From positions 1-47,200 of the forward strand of contig NZ_JAQUVZ010000024.1 in assembly GCF_028693135.1 (NCBI RefSeq): 47,200 nucleotides of DNA. The letters are read 5' to 3'. A program made the translations under genes and the position numbers. Below the pieces are notes generated by a model that worked only from the letters and a program-made list of their open reading frames with translations, was not told the origin of the DNA and did not search any database. This stretch comes from Methanosarcina sp. (GTDB lineage Archaea; Halobacteriota; Methanosarcinia; Methanosarcinales; Methanosarcinaceae). Shown piece after piece: positions 16,951-26,013 of the stretch; the stretch's first letter is position 1, and each line of letters opens with the position of its first letter.

Positions 16951-18048
16951 ATGAAGGACCCTCGTGAAACGGAAGGTGCAGGTCATAATTGCATTAATCG
17001 TATTCCCGGCTGGAATGAAGAGCTTGAATCGGCATTTTCTGCCTACAAAGGTCCCTACATTGCCGGAAGAATCGTATCCCGGCATAAAACGGTCTGTGAG
17101 ATTCTTATTCCGGGAGCTGTCGTACAGGCAGGAATTTCTGGGGCGCTCCTGCGAATTGGCAAACAACCGGTAGTAGGGGATTTTGTCGTTTTACTGGACC
17201 AGCCAGAACTGGGCTCGCGCATGATTGTGAATATCCTCCCCAGAAGGACCTGCCTGTCAAGAGGGGCGGCGGGGGATGGGAGCGGGGAGCAGTTGATTGC
17301 TGCAAATCTTGATACCATCTTTATTGTAACTTCTGCGGGAAAAGACCTTAACCTGCGAAGGCTTGAACGGTATCTTACTGTTGTGTATTCCTCCGGGGCA
17401 AGCCCGGTGATATTACTGAACAAAATTGACCTTGCGGATGACCCTGGCCTGCTGACAGAAAAAATACAGTCCATTGCAGGAGACGTCCCTGTCATTCCCA
17501 TAAGTGCCCTTTCAAAAGACGGGCTTGATGCACTCAGCCCTTATCTCAATCCCGGGGAAACAGTGGCACTTATAGGTTCCTCCGGCGTTGGAAAATCCAC
17601 GCTTATAAACGCTTTTTTCGATGAAGCCGTCCAGAAAACCGCAGATATCCGAAAAGATGATGAGAAAGGGAGACACACTACCACAGTCCGCCAGATGTTC
17701 CTTCTTCCCAACGGTGCAATTGTTATAGACAACCCCGGGATCAGGGAAATCCAACTCGGAGACTCTTCTGACGGCCTTGAGAAAGCGTTTTCCGACATCA
17801 TTAATTTAGCCCGCAACTGCCGGTTCAAAGACTGCACTCACCATGATGAGCCTGGCTGTGCCGTCCTGAAGGCAGTAAAGGAAGGGCTTATTCCAGAGGA
17901 GCGGCTGGACAGCTATCACAGGTTAACCGATGAACTCATGTTCCAGTCGAAAAAATCCGAAATCGGCCTTAAGCGGCTTGAGAAAGAAAAATACAGGGAA
18001 ATTGCATTGACCATAAAAAAATATCGAAAATTTACGGGAAAACCGTAA
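16951..18048 (+). CDS. rsgA: ribosome small-subunit-dependent GTPase A (RsgA)
   Basis: The 365-residue protein has an OB-fold N-terminal domain (about 35-100) and a circularly permuted GTPase domain. Motifs run in the order G4 NKID (157-160), G5 SAL (185-187), G1 GSSGVGKS (209-216), G2 TTT (243-245), G3 DNPG (260-263). A C-terminal zinc motif C290-x4-C295-x-H297-x5-C303 follows. This is the full RsgA/YjeQ architecture. In bacteria RsgA checks the 30S subunit late in assembly. RsgA is mainly bacterial, and its presence in methanogens suggests ancient transfer. The start ATG lacks an obvious Shine-Dalgarno sequence. It is flanked on both sides by copies of a 62-bp hairpin element. Confidence 0.95.
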   Translation: MKDPRETEGAGHNCINRIPGWNEELESAFSAYKGPYIAGRIVSRHKTVCEILIPGAVVQAGISGALLRIGKQPVVGDFVVLLDQPELGSRMIVNILPRRTCLSRGAAGDGSGEQLIAANLDTIFIVTSAGKDLNLRRLERYLTVVYSSGASPVILLNKIDLADDPGLLTEKIQSIAGDVPVIPISALSKDGLDALSPYLNPGETVALIGSSGVGKSTLINAFFDEAVQKTADIRKDDEKGRHTTTVRQMFLLPNGAIVIDNPGIREIQLGDSSDGLEKAFSDIINLARNCRFKDCTHHDEPGCAVLKAVKEGLIPEERLDSYHRLTDELMFQSKKSEIGLKRLEKEKYREIALTIKKYRKFTGKP

Positions 18049-18163
18049 GCTGAATGCTCTGCATGAACTCAACCGGAATCTCCTGAATTATCTTCCAGAA
18101 CAAGCTGAAACCCTGCCAGGTTTTCCGATTCTGAAGGTTCAGAAAGCCCGGGGTCTTTCTACA

Positions 18164-18225
18164 GAATTGTCTGGTGGGTACCGTGACTCTCACCGGGCGT
18201 CAAAGGCAGCCAGCTTTCTCAAGAA
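18164..18225 (+). repeat. duplicated 62-bp hairpin element, second copy
   Basis: This is the partner of 16750-16811, in the same orientation, about 115 bases after the rsgA stop codon. GGTGGG (18173-18178) faces CTCACC (18189-18194). Substitutions between the copies largely preserve the stem, which argues for a role as RNA or DNA structure and not as protein. The interval 18049-18339 contains nothing else that I can identify. Confidence 0.75.
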
Positions 18226-18339
18226 AAATGGAAGGAAAAATTTTAAAGTTTGAGGACATGCCATGAGTCCTCGGTTAAGCGTTAGGAAAACACGTTTGTA
18301 TATATTTTTCATAAACTAATCAGCAGTACATATCTCCTT

Positions 18340-18495
18340 TTACTCCAGCTTTTCTCCCTCTACATAGCACCCAAAATAGGTGTTTTGCTCCACTTTTTTA
18401 AGGATACTGTTAATGCTTTCCAGTGTGCTTTCCATCTTATCCATTCTCTTCTCTATCTCCTGTAGTCTAGCAAGAATTTCCTGGTCTGTAGTCAC
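18340..18495 (-). CDS. small coiled-coil protein (51 aa)
   Basis: A 51-residue ORF begins with GTG at 18495, eight bases after AGGGGATG, a good ribosome binding site; the ATG inside that site is out of frame and meets a stop at once. The product starts MTTDQEILARLQEIEKRMDK and continues as one amphipathic heptad-repeat helix to about residue 37. It ends in a short NTYFGCYVEGEKLE tail. It resembles oligomerisation helices of small regulators or antitoxins, but no partner gene is next to it. Support rests on the ribosome binding site, codon pattern and clean heptads. Confidence 0.55.
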   Translation of the reverse strand: MTTDQEILARLQEIEKRMDKMESTLESINSILKKVEQNTYFGCYVEGEKLE

Positions 18496-18679
18496 AATTT
18501 CATCCCCTTACACATCTACGAAAGTTAGCATATTAACAGAATAGAAGCTTCTAATGTATATTCCAGTATATTCAGCAATGTTCTTATAATCAACGTAAAA
18601 TGTATTGCTGGCGGATTTAAATAAAATCAAGGTCTATTTTTTTCCGGGAAATGGAAAACGAAAGGGGAAGAAAAAGACT

Positions 18680-19207
18680 ATGTTGAGAATTGCAGTAACC
18701 GGCAGTCCAGGTATTGGGAAATCAACAGTTGTGGCGAAAGCTGCCGAAAAACTTGCAGATCAGCCCGGCTTCAAAATAGGCGGCATCCAGACTGCCGAAA
18801 TCCGAAAGGAAGGCACAAGGGAAGGCTTTTCAATCCGGGACCTTGCAACCGGGAAAAACGGCATCCTGCGCAGCGTCAAGGGGAGTGGGCCGAGATTTGG
18901 AAAATATCACGTCAACCTCGAAGACCTTGAAAAGATAGGGGCAAATGCTCTCAGGAATGCCCTTGACTGTGATCTGATAGTTATCGATGAGGTCGGGCCG
19001 ATGGAGCTTAAATCCGGGGCTTTTATTTTGGCGGTTGAAGCAGTCCTCAAATCAGATAAACCGGTTCTTGCAGTGCTTCACCGGTCAAGCAGTCACCAGC
19101 TGGCGCAGAGAATACGGGAAGAGTTTCAAGTTTTGACGGTTGATGAGGGGAACCGGGATGAGCTACCTGAAAAAATCGCAAACCGCTTCTTCAGAGAGTT
19201 GGGATGA
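18680..19207 (+). CDS. THEP1-type nucleoside-triphosphatase
   Basis: From ATG 18680 (preceded by AAGGGGAAG) the protein has 175 residues, the normal size for the THEP1 (MJ1559-type) family. The frame is open 75 bases further upstream, but that part is Lys-rich and has no ribosome binding site. Walker A is GSPGIGKS (about 8-15). The family segments GGIQTAEIRKEGTREGF and LIVIDEVGPMELKS (Walker B with DE) follow. Family members hydrolyse ATP, GTP and other NTPs slowly; the in vivo role is unsettled. The gene is monocistronic. Confidence 0.9.
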   Translation: MLRIAVTGSPGIGKSTVVAKAAEKLADQPGFKIGGIQTAEIRKEGTREGFSIRDLATGKNGILRSVKGSGPRFGKYHVNLEDLEKIGANALRNALDCDLIVIDEVGPMELKSGAFILAVEAVLKSDKPVLAVLHRSSSHQLAQRIREEFQVLTVDEGNRDELPEKIANRFFRELG

Positions 19208-19510
19208 AACTAATCATTCCAGACCGGGGCAGTATTGATTCAATTCCACTTAAACAATTACACCAGATATCAGGATAGAAATTCTCAGCATATTCTTTAC
19301 ATTTTTTTGTAACTGGCCCGAGGTAAATATTTTTATCTTGATCAGACCCTGCATTTGGATACTTCAACCAGATTAACGAAACGCCAGTCATATTTATGTG
19401 GAAATATAATATAGAAGAAAAGAGTGAAATGCCTGGCAGAGTTATTATTCAAAATATGGAATTAATCAGGACGCGATACACTAAAATAAAAATCATAGGG
19501 TGTGCAGTTT
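19208..19510. other. gene-free stretch
   Basis: About 300 bases of AT-rich sequence between the THEP1 and HAD genes. A minus-strand ORF here lacks start signals. The only sign of function is the AGGGTG ribosome binding site of the HAD gene near 19497-19502. Confidence 0.5.
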
Positions 19511-20188
19511 ATGAACATTAAAATAAAATACATTGTTTCAGACTTCAATGGAACTCTTGTGGATGCTATGCCAATTTACACCAGAGTTTTCTGCGATGTA
19601 GTGAAACGACAGACAGGGATTGAATCACCTAATGTAGCCGCATATTCCATCGCCGCAACAGGCACACCGTGGGATGAACAATTTTCTCATATTTTGGAAC
19701 ACCATAAACTACCTAAAGATGCAGTGCCAAAACTGATGGACGAATTCTGTACCACCATTTATGATGAAACATATTCACTGTTTCCGAAAGCAGAAGCGCT
19801 TTTAAAATTATTCAAAACCAAAGGCTACAGGGTGTTCATCACTTCTGGTAGTGGTACTGGACCAATGATGAAGCGTCTTTATGAAGTTGGTATTTTCCCT
19901 TACATTGATTGTTTATTAGGATTCGATATTTATAAGAAAGGTCCAAAACATATTGAAATGCTCGCTGAAAAAGAAGGTTTGTCTTTAAAACAGTTTGCGT
20001 TGCAGTCAGTCTATTTTGGGGACGGACCGGGTGATATGCGACTTGCTAAGAACGCAGGACTTTTCGCTATAGGAGTGGCTCAGACGGTAGATCCAGAGAT
20101 TCTAAAAGAAGCCGGTGCTGATATGGTGCTTGCGAAAATCGGCGATGCACTGGAGATGGACTGGGAGAAGTTGGAGATAAACATTTGA
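19511..20188 (+). CDS. HAD superfamily hydrolase with DxN variant of motif I
   Basis: The protein has 225 residues from ATG 19511 (an in-frame GTG at 19502 overlaps the AGGGTG ribosome binding site and is rejected). HAD motifs are present: motif I DFNGT (D11, N13), motif II FITSGSG (about 117-123), motif III Lys in YKKGPKH, and motif IV YFGDGPGDM. A helical cap lies between motifs I and II, as in subfamily I phosphatases such as phosphoglycolate phosphatase. The second Asp of DxDGT, the general acid/base in phosphatases, is Asn here. This could mean a weak phosphatase, a phosphotransferase or a different reaction. The gene stands alone. Confidence 0.87.
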   Translation: MNIKIKYIVSDFNGTLVDAMPIYTRVFCDVVKRQTGIESPNVAAYSIAATGTPWDEQFSHILEHHKLPKDAVPKLMDEFCTTIYDETYSLFPKAEALLKLFKTKGYRVFITSGSGTGPMMKRLYEVGIFPYIDCLLGFDIYKKGPKHIEMLAEKEGLSLKQFALQSVYFGDGPGDMRLAKNAGLFAIGVAQTVDPEILKEAGADMVLAKIGDALEMDWEKLEINI

Positions 20189-20533
20189 GAATCATTTCAT
20201 TGGTCATCGGTTAAGAACTTACTTCCATCTACCAATATTGTTTTTCATTTCACCTTCTTTTTAAATTCCTTTATTTAGATAATTAATATCAGATTTAGAT
20301 TATTAATACCAATTATCTAACGCTTAACAGATGACGCATGGAAATCGTTGCAAATAGTCTTTCGTGCTGTCAGGCGGGTACGGCATCAAAAGTATCGTTT
20401 TCTGTACAGGAGATAATTACGGGCCGGTCTCTTCCGGGATCAGGGTACATTGTGGAGCATCCTGTCTGGTAAGATAAAGTAAGTTGCCCGAATAAATCGA
20501 TCCCAGAAGCGGGCCCGTCTGCTTTATCCTGCT
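20189..20533. other. gene-free stretch with nested inverted repeat
   Basis: About 345 bases without a CDS. At 20473-20528 two stems nest: GATAAAG (20473-20479) with CTTTATC (20522-20528), and GCCCG (20486-20490) with CGGGC (20510-20514). This sits just beyond the stop of the small minus-strand gene at 20534, so it may be its terminator or a small structured RNA. A G+C-rich patch at about 20415-20465 has no clear fold. Confidence 0.45.
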
Positions 20534-20695
20534 TTATTTCTGGGAGAGCAGAGCTAGCAGGATCACGGAAATTACGATCAAAAGTTTTGAGGTAACCAGA
20601 ATAAGTTTTTTCCTCAATATCCTTTCTTTTTCTGATTTTTCGTCTTTTTCCGGTTTATCGTATTTTTCCAGTTTTTGCTCCGGATTTCTGGCCAT
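20534..20695 (-). CDS. small single-span membrane protein (53 aa)
   Basis: The 53-residue ORF begins MARNPEQKLEKYDKPEKDEK. It has a highly charged N-terminal half and then one hydrophobic helix (about 31-50: KLILVTSKLLIVISVILLAL), ending SQK. GAGGAT lies eight bases before the ATG. By the positive-inside rule the charged half should be cytoplasmic. It has no recognised family. A nested inverted repeat immediately downstream (20473-20528) may terminate it. Small membrane proteins of this type are often regulators of larger membrane partners, but nothing nearby points to a partner. Confidence 0.55.
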   Translation of the reverse strand: MARNPEQKLEKYDKPEKDEKSEKERILRKKLILVTSKLLIVISVILLALLSQK

Positions 20696-20827
20696 CCTTC
20701 TCGATCCTCATCTTTTTTACGTTAATTTCGTTTTAAAGCTTGAATAATTTTTCCTTTTTCTCCGGAAAAAACGCAACTTGGATTCTGGCTAAATTTTGTT
20801 CCTGGATCAGGAGCGTCATCAATTTTT

Positions 20828-21673
20828 TTAGAGTCGGAGCACCCCGGTTTGCCAGTCATTGACTATTCTGGCAACTGCCCTCATTTCATCCACCTCGCCT
20901 TTCTTTTGCAGGAAATTGCACTGTTTGCCTATCAGTTCAATTACGGAGTGACCGCTCTGGTCTTCGATTGTGACATTGTAACAGGACTCAAGGGCAGTTT
21001 TGTTTTCGGCAAGCAGTTTCTCTATAATCTTAAGGGCAACACCAATGGGGTCCTTCAGGTGAGTTACATCCTTTATCCCTAGCAGGCCCTGTACATATTC
21101 ATCGTTTTCATCGAAGGGGATAACTCCCGGTGTATCAATAAACATGATACGTGAACCTCCGTCCACATTCTGCAATCCTCTTGTGTAGCCGGATATGGGG
21201 GAGGTGCCCGCCCTGTGCCTGCCAGTAACGCCATTGATTACGGAGGACTTGCCTACATTGGGATAGCCGAGGGTGCCGACAAGGATATCACGCTCTTTTA
21301 TACTGCAGGAGGATGCAAGGATCTGGTGCCTTAACATGGTTGTCCCGGACCTGTCCTTGCTGGATATAAAAACCGTAGGGGCAATTTTGGAGAGGCGGGA
21401 CTTGGTTTTCTCAAGTTTCTCTTTTGATACGAGGTCACACTTATTGATGACTATTATAAACGGCTTCTTTAAACGGACAATATCCTTTTCAACCTCACTG
21501 TTTCGGGTCTCTTCCGGAAACCGGGCGTCTATGACTTCAAGAAGGACATCGGCTTTTTTGATAACATCCCTTACCAGAACTTTGTAGCTTGCCATTGGCT
21601 GTGCTATGATGGAGTAAGGATATAAGGATATCTTCAAATTAGGGATATCTTCATGGGAAACTTTTGTTTCCAT
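20828..21673 (-). CDS. circularly permuted GTPase of the MMR1/HSR1 (YlqF-like) family
   Basis: The 281-residue protein shows the permuted order G4 NKCD (77-80), G5-like SSKD (104-107), G1 GYPNVGKSS (136-144), G2 T-rich loop (SPISGYTRG), G3 DTPG (180-183). The N-terminal VIKKADVLLEVIDARFP is the signature of the YlqF/YawG group, whose members act in ribosome assembly, mostly on the large subunit. The C-terminal region (about 220-281) is short and alpha-helical. The start chosen gives 26 residues before MASYKVLVRD; an internal ATG at that point is an alternative. Together with rsgA it is the second permuted, ribosome-type GTPase in this window. Confidence 0.9.
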   Translation of the reverse strand: METKVSHEDIPNLKISLYPYSIIAQPMASYKVLVRDVIKKADVLLEVIDARFPEETRNSEVEKDIVRLKKPFIIVINKCDLVSKEKLEKTKSRLSKIAPTVFISSKDRSGTTMLRHQILASSCSIKERDILVGTLGYPNVGKSSVINGVTGRHRAGTSPISGYTRGLQNVDGGSRIMFIDTPGVIPFDENDEYVQGLLGIKDVTHLKDPIGVALKIIEKLLAENKTALESCYNVTIEDQSGHSVIELIGKQCNFLQKKGEVDEMRAVARIVNDWQTGVLRL

Positions 21674-21784
21674 AACCTATGACCAAAGGGATGAAAACAA
21701 ATACAAAACAATAAAATGGCACAGTTAGCCATCAAACAATACATCCGGCAAAATCCAGACAATGATTTTTCAACGATGGTTTCT

Positions 21785-21840
21785 CAGCTACAGAGTTTCA
21801 GGTACAGAATTTCAGCTACAGAGTTTCAGCTACAGAGTTT
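21785..21840. repeat. 14-bp tandem repeat, four copies
   Basis: CAGCTACAGAGTTT occurs four times head to tail (the second copy has two changes) and abuts the stop codon of the histidine kinase gene on the minus strand. Being downstream of that gene and about 110 bases upstream of the GTPase start, it might affect the GTPase promoter or be neutral. Confidence 0.9.
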
Positions 21841-24140
21841 CAGCTAATGGTTTTTTGGTTCTCTAATACTTTTAGAACGGGTTCAATTATCTTCTGTCGG
21901 ATTGCTGGCAGTTCAAATCTAAATGATGAGCCTTCTCCGATTTTACTTTCCACATGTATATTGCCACCGTGCATTTCAACATATTTTTTTACCAGGGTCA
22001 GCCCCAATCCCGTACCTTCGAAAGTGCGGTTAAGAGAAGAATCAATCTGGATAAATGGCTTGAAAATTTTATCAAAGCTATCTTCCAGGATTCCTATTCC
22101 GGTATCTTTGACGGTAATAACTACAAGGTTGTCTTCCTTCTTTGAGATTACATCAATTGAACCACCCGAAGGCGTGAATTTTATAGCATTATTTAATAAG
22201 TTGTTCATAATCTGCTGGAACTTAACCTCGTCGGCAAATATCCATAATCTTCTATTTTCTGAATTATAATTTAATTTAATATTCTTCTCATGAATTTGTG
22301 GAAGAATCATTGAGATAACTTTATTGATAGATTCATCAACAGAAAATACTTCTATGTTGAGCTCTTCATTTCCTGATTCTGCTTTTGATAACTCGAGTAT
22401 GTCGTTGATAATATGGAGAAGGTTTTTTCCGCTTGAAGATATGAACTGAACATACCTGGACTGCTTTTCGTTCAGGGACCCTGCAATTCCTTCTTTTAGC
22501 AGGTCCGAAAACCCGATTATAGAGTTCAAAGGAGTCTTCAGTTCGTGACTCATGGTTGCAAGAAACTCGCTTTTTGTGCGATTTGCCGCTTCAGCAGCTG
22601 TTTTTGCATTTATTAGAGCATCTTCTGCTTTTTTTCTAACGGATATATCCCTTATAACCACAATGATTGTCGGCTGATCCTGGTAGATTATTTTTGTACC
22701 AAGGCCTTCAATCCAGAAAGGCTCTCCTCTGGAAGAGACTGCTTTGTACACACTGAGGTAGCCTCCCCTGTCATTGAAAACATTTATCTGGTCTTCAATT
22801 GCCATCGGTAATGATTCGGGAGCGAGATATTTTGCAATGTTCGTACCTGTTACCTCTTCGAGCTCCAGTTCAACCATTTTTCCAACAGCGGCGTTTGCAG
22901 CTATTATCCTGCCTTCAAAATCAAGTATCAGTATACCATCGAGAGTGTTGTTTACAAGAGTGCGGAAGTTCTCTTCACTTGCTTTCAATGCCTTTTCAGC
23001 TTTTTTACGCTCTGTAATGTCCCTGACATACACTATGAGCCTTTCCTCATTGCCCAGTTTGAGTATTCTGGTTGCAACTTCAGCTGGAAAAAGCGTACCG
23101 TCCTTTTTTTTGTTTATCCTCTCGACTGTTTTATTTCCTGTGATTTCTTTACCGGCTATTATCTCCGGAATGCTTCTGGTAAAGCCCTCGGGAAGAAGAG
23201 CAGCTACATCCAGCCCCAGGATCTCCTCTCTATCATACCCGAAAATTTTGCAGGCTGCACCATTACAGTCAACAACTTCTCCATTAGTTGTTTCTATTAA
23301 TATACCGTCAATTGAGAGTTCGACAACCTGTTTGAATTTTTCTTCAGATTCCGCAAGTTCTCTTTCTGTTTTCTTGGTGGCAGTGATATCATAGACATTT
23401 ATAAAAAAAAGTTCCTTATCTTTAACGTTGATTGTATTGACATACATCTCTACATGCCTTATTTCTCCACTGGCAAGTTTATGGCAGGAATAGAAATGGC
23501 CTTTCTTTTCGGAAAAAACCTGCTGGCTAATTTCTCTATTTCTTTCCTGAGAGAATGTACTAATATCAGTGATTTTTTTTGCAGTCACCTCTTCATAAGT
23601 GTACCCGTAGTAAGCGCATGCCGGATCGTTTGCATCGACAATACGGTAATTGAGCGGGTCTACTAGAAGTGTGACAGCCGGGCTGTTGTGAAAAAGTTGT
23701 TTATACCTGTTCTCGCTTTCCTGCAGAGCTTCATAATTCTTTTTTATCCTGATTAGAGACTTTATCCTTGTTTTGAGCTCAAACCTATCTATTGGCTTGT
23801 TAATAAAGTCATCAGCTCCGCATTGAGTTGCTTTTATTTTGTTCGGCTTCTCAATAAGTCCGGAAATTATAATTATAGGTATGAACCTGTAGTCCGGGTC
23901 GCTTTTGAGTCTGCTGCAAATCTCATACCCGTCACTTTCAGGCAGCATCAGGTCTAATAAAATCAAATCCGGAAGTTCAGCTTTCATAAGTTCAATGGCT
24001 GCTTTTCCGGTATATGCAGGGATAGGAAGATATTCATCCTCAAGCTGCAAACAGAGTAATTCTACCTGATCCCTTTCGTCGTCCACGATGAGAACTTTTG
24101 GTTTATCTAAATCGTGCAATTCTATCATCTTGAGTGCCAT
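21840..24140 (-). CDS. hybrid sensor histidine kinase: REC, three PAS, HisKA, HATPase
   Basis: The 766-residue protein begins with a receiver domain (about 14-128) with D20-D21, phospho-acceptor D63 and K115. Three PAS domains follow at about 140-255, 262-380 and 385-503, the first two ending DITATKK and DITERKK and the third DISVRKK. A HisKA domain with H532 in MSHELKTPLNS and a HATPase_c domain (about 640-755) with NLLNNAIKF, DTGIGI and GTGLGL complete it. There is no membrane segment, so it is a soluble sensor. A receiver at the N-terminus is typical of methanogen kinases that take part in phosphorelays. No dedicated response regulator is adjacent. The start could also be the ATG four codons later. 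Confidence 0.93.
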   Translation of the reverse strand: MALKMIELHDLDKPKVLIVDDERDQVELLCLQLEDEYLPIPAYTGKAAIELMKAELPDLILLDLMLPESDGYEICSRLKSDPDYRFIPIIIISGLIEKPNKIKATQCGADDFINKPIDRFELKTRIKSLIRIKKNYEALQESENRYKQLFHNSPAVTLLVDPLNYRIVDANDPACAYYGYTYEEVTAKKITDISTFSQERNREISQQVFSEKKGHFYSCHKLASGEIRHVEMYVNTINVKDKELFFINVYDITATKKTERELAESEEKFKQVVELSIDGILIETTNGEVVDCNGAACKIFGYDREEILGLDVAALLPEGFTRSIPEIIAGKEITGNKTVERINKKKDGTLFPAEVATRILKLGNEERLIVYVRDITERKKAEKALKASEENFRTLVNNTLDGILILDFEGRIIAANAAVGKMVELELEEVTGTNIAKYLAPESLPMAIEDQINVFNDRGGYLSVYKAVSSRGEPFWIEGLGTKIIYQDQPTIIVVIRDISVRKKAEDALINAKTAAEAANRTKSEFLATMSHELKTPLNSIIGFSDLLKEGIAGSLNEKQSRYVQFISSSGKNLLHIINDILELSKAESGNEELNIEVFSVDESINKVISMILPQIHEKNIKLNYNSENRRLWIFADEVKFQQIMNNLLNNAIKFTPSGGSIDVISKKEDNLVVITVKDTGIGILEDSFDKIFKPFIQIDSSLNRTFEGTGLGLTLVKKYVEMHGGNIHVESKIGEGSSFRFELPAIRQKIIEPVLKVLENQKTIS

Positions 24141-24747
24141 TTTTTATGATTTTTGGGGCTACACTGTGAATAGTATATAAATTAACTATCTGTATAGTCC
24201 TCAACTTATATAATATATTTCTTAAAACAAAACAAAAAAATATTATATGTTAAATGATTTTTCAAGGGATTTACATCAAATACCCAATTTTACCCAGCGC
24301 ATTATCATGTGATATAGCCATTATAATATTTATTCAGTGTACTTTGTCTCAAAAAACTTACATAAATGAGACTATTACATTATTAAATAACTACTATTAA
24401 CTATATAAAATAAGTTCCAATTGGGAGCTGGTTTTTGTACACAATTCTTCCTGTTTTCATTCAACCGGTTTTCGGGGCGGGAATAATATCACGGGTGATT
24501 TGGAATGAAAGGCTGATTGAAACTGAAATGGATAAAAATATTGAGATTGAAAAAGATTGAGGTAAATTAAAATCAAATGCATTTAAAAGAAAGGATTTAC
24601 TGAATATTAAATGTAAACTAAAACTAAAACAAGAATTAAAACAAGAATTAAAACAAGAATTAAAACAAGAATTAAAACAAGAATTAAAATAAAAATTAAA
24701 GTAAAAATTAAAATAAAAATTAAAATGATGTTTTTAAAGCTCGGTGT
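24141..24747. other. gene-free stretch with A-rich 12-bp repeats
   Basis: About 600 AT-rich bases. The part next to 24140 should hold the kinase promoter. The part next to 24748 is a 12-bp tandem repeat. No CDS or RNA gene was found. Confidence 0.55.
24615..24726. repeat. 12-bp tandem repeat AATTAAAACAAG and variants
   Basis: About five near-exact copies of AATTAAAACAAG are followed by four variants of the form AATTAAAATAAA. The array ends about 20 bases beyond the stop codon of the DUF5661 gene. It is a low-complexity slippage-prone tract. Confidence 0.85.
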
Positions 24748-25020
24748 TCAGTCTTTTTCCCAGAATTCCTCAGCTTCTTCTTCCATTTCTTCCAGCCTGT
24801 CGTAATAGTCCGGAAACTCGTTAAGATGAGCCAGAGCAATCTTTCCTGTCATTACGGGGTCGTCGTTCGTGACGTTTGTTGCGGGGTCTATGGTCCCATG
24901 TTCCAGCTCTACATCCATGCCTCTGCGGAACTGGTCAACATCGAACTTATCCCATTTTAATCCCAGTTGTTCTCCAACTGCTTTTGCTTCTTCAGCGGTA
25001 AAACTTTTGGTTGTCAACAT
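24748..25020 (-). CDS. DUF5661 family protein
   Basis: From ATG 25020 the protein has 90 residues; GGAG lies five bases before this ATG, whereas the GTG two codons upstream overlaps the ribosome binding site. The sequence FTAEEAKAVGEQLGLKWDKFDVDQFRRGMDVELEHG matches the DUF5661 family by its conserved GLxWxxxxxxxxxxGxxxELEHG pattern. A second part, ALAHLNEFPDYYDRLEEMEEEAEEFW, is also typical (HLxExPDYYxRL). It is soluble and acidic at the C-terminus. The function is unknown; family members occur widely in archaea, bacteria and phages. Confidence 0.82.
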   Translation of the reverse strand: MLTTKSFTAEEAKAVGEQLGLKWDKFDVDQFRRGMDVELEHGTIDPATNVTNDDPVMTGKIALAHLNEFPDYYDRLEEMEEEAEEFWEKD

Positions 25021-25115
25021 TATCACTCCGGTTAATGGTTTGATCTGTTTGTGTACTTAAGGTTTGTCCTGCAGAATGTCCCTTTTTTCAGTTTTCCTTT
25101 CAAGGAAGGGTTTTA

Positions 25116-25153
25116 TCCTTTAGTAAAAAGGCATGTTCTGCCATTAAAGGATA
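25116..25153. promoter_or_regulatory. nested inverted repeat upstream of the guaD promoter
   Basis: ATCCTTTA (25116-25123) is inverted as TAAAGGAT (25146-25153), with GGCA (25131-25134) and TGCC (25140-25143) nested inside. It ends about 12 bases before a TATA-like TTATATTTA (about 25165), itself about 40 bases before the guaD start. The position fits an operator for a regulator acting at or just upstream of the promoter. Confidence 0.5.
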
Positions 25154-25207
25154 TGTCCTATCCTTATATTTATCATCTATATGAAAATATAAAAGAGGGA
25201 GCGAAAC

Positions 25208-25681
25208 ATGTCAGAAAAAGATCTTTTGTTTATGAGACGCGCCATTGAACTTTCCCTCGAAAGTGTAAAAAGAGGAGGAGGGCCATTTGGGGCCGTCATT
25301 GCGAAAAATGGGAAAATAGTTTCGGAAAGCTGCAACCAGGTCACCGTACTTAATGATCCGACTGCCCATGCAGAGATCGGTGCCATAAGAGAGGCAGCTC
25401 GGAAACTGAATACCTTTGACCTTAGCGGATGTGAGATCTATGCTTCCTGCGAGCCCTGTCCTATGTGCTTCGGGGCCATTTACTGGGCAAGGATAGATAG
25501 AGTGTTCTTTGCCAGCACAAGGTCTGATGCCGAAAATATCGGCTTTGACGATTCCTTCATATACGAGGAAATTTCACGCCCCGTCCGGGAACGAAGCATT
25601 GAGTTCAAACAGCTCCTCAGGGAAGAAGCGCTGGAAGCTTTCAGGGCGTGGGAAGAAGCTGAAAATAAGGTGGAGTACTGA
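25208..25681 (+). CDS. guaD: guanine deaminase, cytidine-deaminase-fold type
   Basis: The 157-residue protein has the zinc signature H54-A-E56 and C84-P-M-C87 (SCEPCPMC). It also has GGPFGAVI, NDPTAHAE, GFDDSFIY and a C-terminal region that matches Bacillus-type GuaD closely, including the ending ENKVEY, where GuaD of B. subtilis has ANKKEY. It hydrolyses guanine to xanthine and ammonia in purine salvage in the cytoplasm. The C-terminal tail is swapped between subunits and completes the active site in known structures. GAGGGA lies about seven bases before the ATG. An inverted repeat and TATA box precede it. tRNA or cytosine deaminase activity is less likely given the tail. Confidence 0.9.
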   Translation: MSEKDLLFMRRAIELSLESVKRGGGPFGAVIAKNGKIVSESCNQVTVLNDPTAHAEIGAIREAARKLNTFDLSGCEIYASCEPCPMCFGAIYWARIDRVFFASTRSDAENIGFDDSFIYEEISRPVRERSIEFKQLLREEALEAFRAWEEAENKVEY

Positions 25682-26013
25682 GCCGGCCTAACACAACAAC
25701 CTGACTCAACTTCGCTTTTTGACTCTCTACAATGTTTTTAATACACAAAACCTCATCTAAACCTTAGTTTTTCTGATTTTTCATTTTGCGCGAGTACTTT
25801 TGTTTAATTTTTGCTATGTAGGCAAACTAATTTCTTTAATTAGAACATAATTACTATGGGGCTTTAACTTCAATCCGGGAAAGTTTTCGTACTGGTTTTG
25901 GACCTGTGCGCTTTTGTGTAACTTTTCCACAACACTATTAAAATTTAAATGTTTTGCAGTACTTATTTAGTTCATATTTAGTTCAGACAAAATTTTGTAG
26001 GGGATTCTGGAAA
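25682..26013. other. intergenic region before ppsA
   Basis: About 330 AT-rich bases. A TATA-like run (TATTAAAATTTAAATG, about 25937-25952) lies 60 or so bases before the ppsA start and is the probable promoter. No gene or repeat was seen. Confidence 0.5.
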
